Positions 61,759 through 64,000 of a DNA stretch of 64,000 nucleotides are shown piece after piece. The notes below the pieces were generated by a model. That model was not told where the DNA came from and made no database searches. It saw only the letters and a list, made by a program, of their open reading frames with translations. Position 1 is the stretch's first letter; each line of letters begins with the position of its first letter. A program made the translations under genes and the position numbers. Source of the stretch: Sthenelais limicola (taxonomy: Eukaryota > Annelida > Polychaeta > Phyllodocida > Sigalionidae); contig OW804096.1 of assembly GCA_942159475.1 (NCBI GenBank), positions 140,171,442 through 140,235,441 of the forward strand. Direction: 5' to 3'.

Positions 61759-62028
61759 CGCCAAATAAAAGACTACAAAATTAACAACATGGTTTGTTTC
61801 AGTTGAGTTGCCTCAAATCTTTCAACTATTAATTTTTCAACACAACTCAATATCCTGAATGGGAACCTGGAACAACTGTGAAGGCCAACGTGATTGTGCG
61901 GTCACCCCCAACCAACGACCTCCAACCCTGGATTAACGGACCGACGCATCTGCAAAGATCCAATCACAGATAGGTCCAGACAGACCCACCCAAGGCCAAC
62001 CATTGATTTACCCCTAATATTGCCATCC

Positions 62029-62346
62029 ATGGATATGGCTGACATGAACTCCAAAGACAAGACACCAGATAAACCAAGCAACTACAGCAAACCTCGCATA
62101 CCAGACGACGCTGTACCATACTACAAAGTGTACCGCAAGGTCACACTAAACGCCCATAGATATAAATATCATGTGGACCACCTTCAAGCCTGCATAGATA
62201 ACCGGGCAACCCCCAAAGGATTGCAAGTCCAGATTATCCCACAGATACCAGAGAAAGATGTGGACTTCCTGCTGAAGTGGGAAGATACCCACTGGGATTT
62301 CAGTCTAAACTTAACTCGGCAACTCTTAGACTACTACAAGGCATGA
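62029..62346 (+). pseudogene. N-terminal ORF fragment of a Penelope-like element
   Basis: ATG at 62029 (MDMADMNSKDKTPDKP). The frame gives YRKVTLNAHRYKYHVDHLQ...KWEDTHWDFSLNLTRQLLDYYKA, a helical region with no catalytic motif, then TGA at 62344-62346. Beyond it the same frame continues with a second stop (about 62386) and a basic LVEDQISTLGKKRQRKTEE tail, so at least two nonsense changes have broken it. Family assignment is by context and the later NLSS motif. Confidence 0.45.
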
Positions 62347-62590
62347 TACACCACCAGTATTGAGCAGAAACAAACTGCGATTGAGTAACTGGCCAAGAAA
62401 TGCTCCGTGGAAACCATGGAATACATACACGGGCTGGTCAAGACACTAGTCGAGGACCAAATCTCAACACTAGGCAAGAAACGACAAAGAAAAACAGAAG
62501 AGTAAAAAAATACAAGCAGGAAGAAAACCCAAGGTACATCAAAAACCTCTCTAGCCGTTCCGTTGGCCGTAATGGAAATTAAAAAAAAAT

Positions 62591-63880
62591 AAAAATGTGG
62601 TTAAAGGCCCTAGATAGTCCAGGAGAAGGAGGTGTAGAAGAAGAATATTTAGGAAATAAAGTAGGACACTGCTATACCTATGACATTGGTCAGAAGTTGG
62701 TGGACTTCTGCCCGCCGGCCACAGGCTGAATTGACGTCCAACCAAGTATACGCCTCGATGCCTCGATGCTCGATACTAGGGTGTCGATGGTGCACCCTCC
62801 CATCACGCTTGATAGCCCCGGCCTGGGCGGCCTGCCCTGGGACATGATGTTGGAACAAATGTGAAAAAGCTGCTTGGTCTGGGATTTTACCACACAAGGT
62901 TCAGATTGGAAGTCCTAGGTGCTAACCATTTGACCATAGAGGACTGTAGAGATGATGCATATAAACAATTGGCATATCTGGACTTCACCTTATAGTATAC
63001 CTGTATTAGTAGACCTGTTATGTAATAGCTGCATTGGTGGATAGCCGTGAATATTTCATACCTGTTATGGACGTCCATACATGGATGTTGGGGATATATG
63101 TACTTCTCCCAGATGATGCCCATATTCTGAGATTCACAGTGAAGAAGAAAAAGAAGAAGAAACAAGAAATAGTTAACAGTGATCAGTTTACATTTATATA
63201 TTTATTTCTGGTTCATGTAGAAGATTGCGTTTCCAAGGGAAACGAAGATTGATGTCAGTTAAATATAAAATTCGATAGGGAGGTATAGTAGGAGGGAGTG
63301 GAAGGGGAGACAGAACACATGAAATCCTTATCCCATATATGACTGGTCAGTCCATGTAATTCTATTGGTCCCTTTAACACTTTGCATATGAGGCATCTTA
63401 TTTCTCAGCTTGCCACTTTAATTCACACATGGTCTACCCTTTAATTCACACCTAAACGCCATCCCCTCCCCCTCCCAGCCATTACCAGCATGATTCTGAT
63501 TTCATCTACTGATATCAGAATCAACAGATTCTTCACACTGATATCCAGGATGGGAGGAGCCAAGATGCTATCAATGATTGACAGATCTCACCCCAATTCA
63601 ATTTGATTGATGATAACATCAATCTAAAAAGGGGAGAAGGAAGAGGAGAATGAAGTAGAGGAGGGGGAAGTACGATGAGGTGGAGGAGAGGGAAGAGGAA
63701 GTGCAGAAGGAGGGGAGAAGAGGGAGCAGGAGAAGTAAAGATGCATTGGGAAAAGAAAGTAAATATTGGCATGTAAGATTGCATGTGCATGAGTATTCAC
63801 ATGAGACGTAGACACACATCAAGATCCGCATTTTTATAGTCAGGAGTCAGACGGTCAAGTCACCAGACAATGTACCAATT
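62591..63880. other. gene-free; purine-rich tract at 63628-63738
   Basis: No supported gene. 63628-63738 is almost all A/G on the + strand (GGGGAGAAGGAAGAGGAGAA-type), giving false serine/leucine frames on the minus strand. AAGAAGAAAAAGAAGAAGAA microsatellite at about 63142. Confidence 0.4.
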
Positions 63881-64000
63881 GTTATGCGTTTCAGGAAGAT
63901 GAGTCATAAGTCGCAAAAAATAGATTTTGAGATACCATTATATTTGAAAAGATGAGATCAAGCCGATTCCAATGATAGTAAACAGTCTAATAATCTAATA
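63881..64000 (+). repeat. family-B MITE, left part cut by window edge
   Basis: Starts GTTATGCGTTTCAGGAAGAT and continues in family-B order (AAGCCGATTCCAATGATAGT) to the last base. Confidence 0.75.

Larger units (their letters stand above)
61700..62590 (+). mobile_element. Penelope-like element, decayed 5' fragment
   Basis: A hammerhead-like motif is followed about 270 bases later by an ORF. That ORF has a helical charged N-terminal region and then, in a shifted frame, NPRYIKNLSSRSV, which resembles the 'NLS...LT' start of the Penelope/Neptune reverse transcriptase. The order (ribozyme in the leader, then ORF) fits Penelope-like elements. The RT core is absent. Confidence 0.5.

Overview
This window looks like AT-rich nuclear DNA of an invertebrate animal. 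It has a long gene split by GT..AG introns, non-LTR retrotransposons, a Penelope-like fragment and dense families of short inverted-repeat elements. The gene content (a TMD0-containing ABCC transporter and an ankyrin-repeat cGAS/Mab-21-like protein) suits a marine invertebrate, but I cannot name the phylum from sequence alone. No tRNA, rRNA or CRISPR array was seen.

Layout. (1) 1128-18055, + strand: a full-length-type ABCC/MRP ABC transporter in about 27 recognisable exons, in the order TMD0, TMD1, NBD1, linker, TMD2, NBD2. One TMD0/TMD1 junction exon is missing from my model and exon 1 has an unresolved donor. (2) 18056-20450: 3' flank holding a MITE next to the stop codon and several element fragments. 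(3) About 20451-25381, + strand: a nearly intact L1/Tx1-type LINE. Its ORF1 carries a NADAR (YbiA/DUF1768-like) domain instead of an ordinary L1 ORF1p. ORF2 has AP endonuclease and reverse transcriptase motifs, and its C-terminus is split off by a frameshift at a triplicated 7-bp unit. A poly(A) tail ends the element. (4) 25382-58133: about 33 kb with no convincing host gene, filled with MITE families (called A to I here), foldback palindromes, a 69-70-bp tandem array, an ~840-bp polypyrimidine minisatellite and the 3' end of an RNase-H-type LINE on the minus strand. (5) 58134-61242, + strand: an intronless coding exon for a 984-residue protein with about 16 ankyrin repeats joined to a Mab-21/cGAS-like nucleotidyltransferase. 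Its two metal-binding acidic positions (E664/D666) and third acidic residue (D789) are all present. (6) 61700-62590: a decayed 5' fragment of a Penelope-like element with a minimal hammerhead-ribozyme-like motif. (7) 62600-64000: no gene; a purine-rich tract and the start of another family-B element.

Two findings stand out. The ankyrin-cGLR fusion is a candidate innate immune sensor that should still be able to make a nucleotide second messenger. The LINE-encoded NADAR domain belongs to a fold known to cleave N-glycosidic bonds and, in bacterial DarT-NADAR systems, to remove ADP-ribose from guanine in DNA. The element may therefore carry its own enzyme against nucleic-acid or nucleotide modification. 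I see no evidence that the two genes work together.
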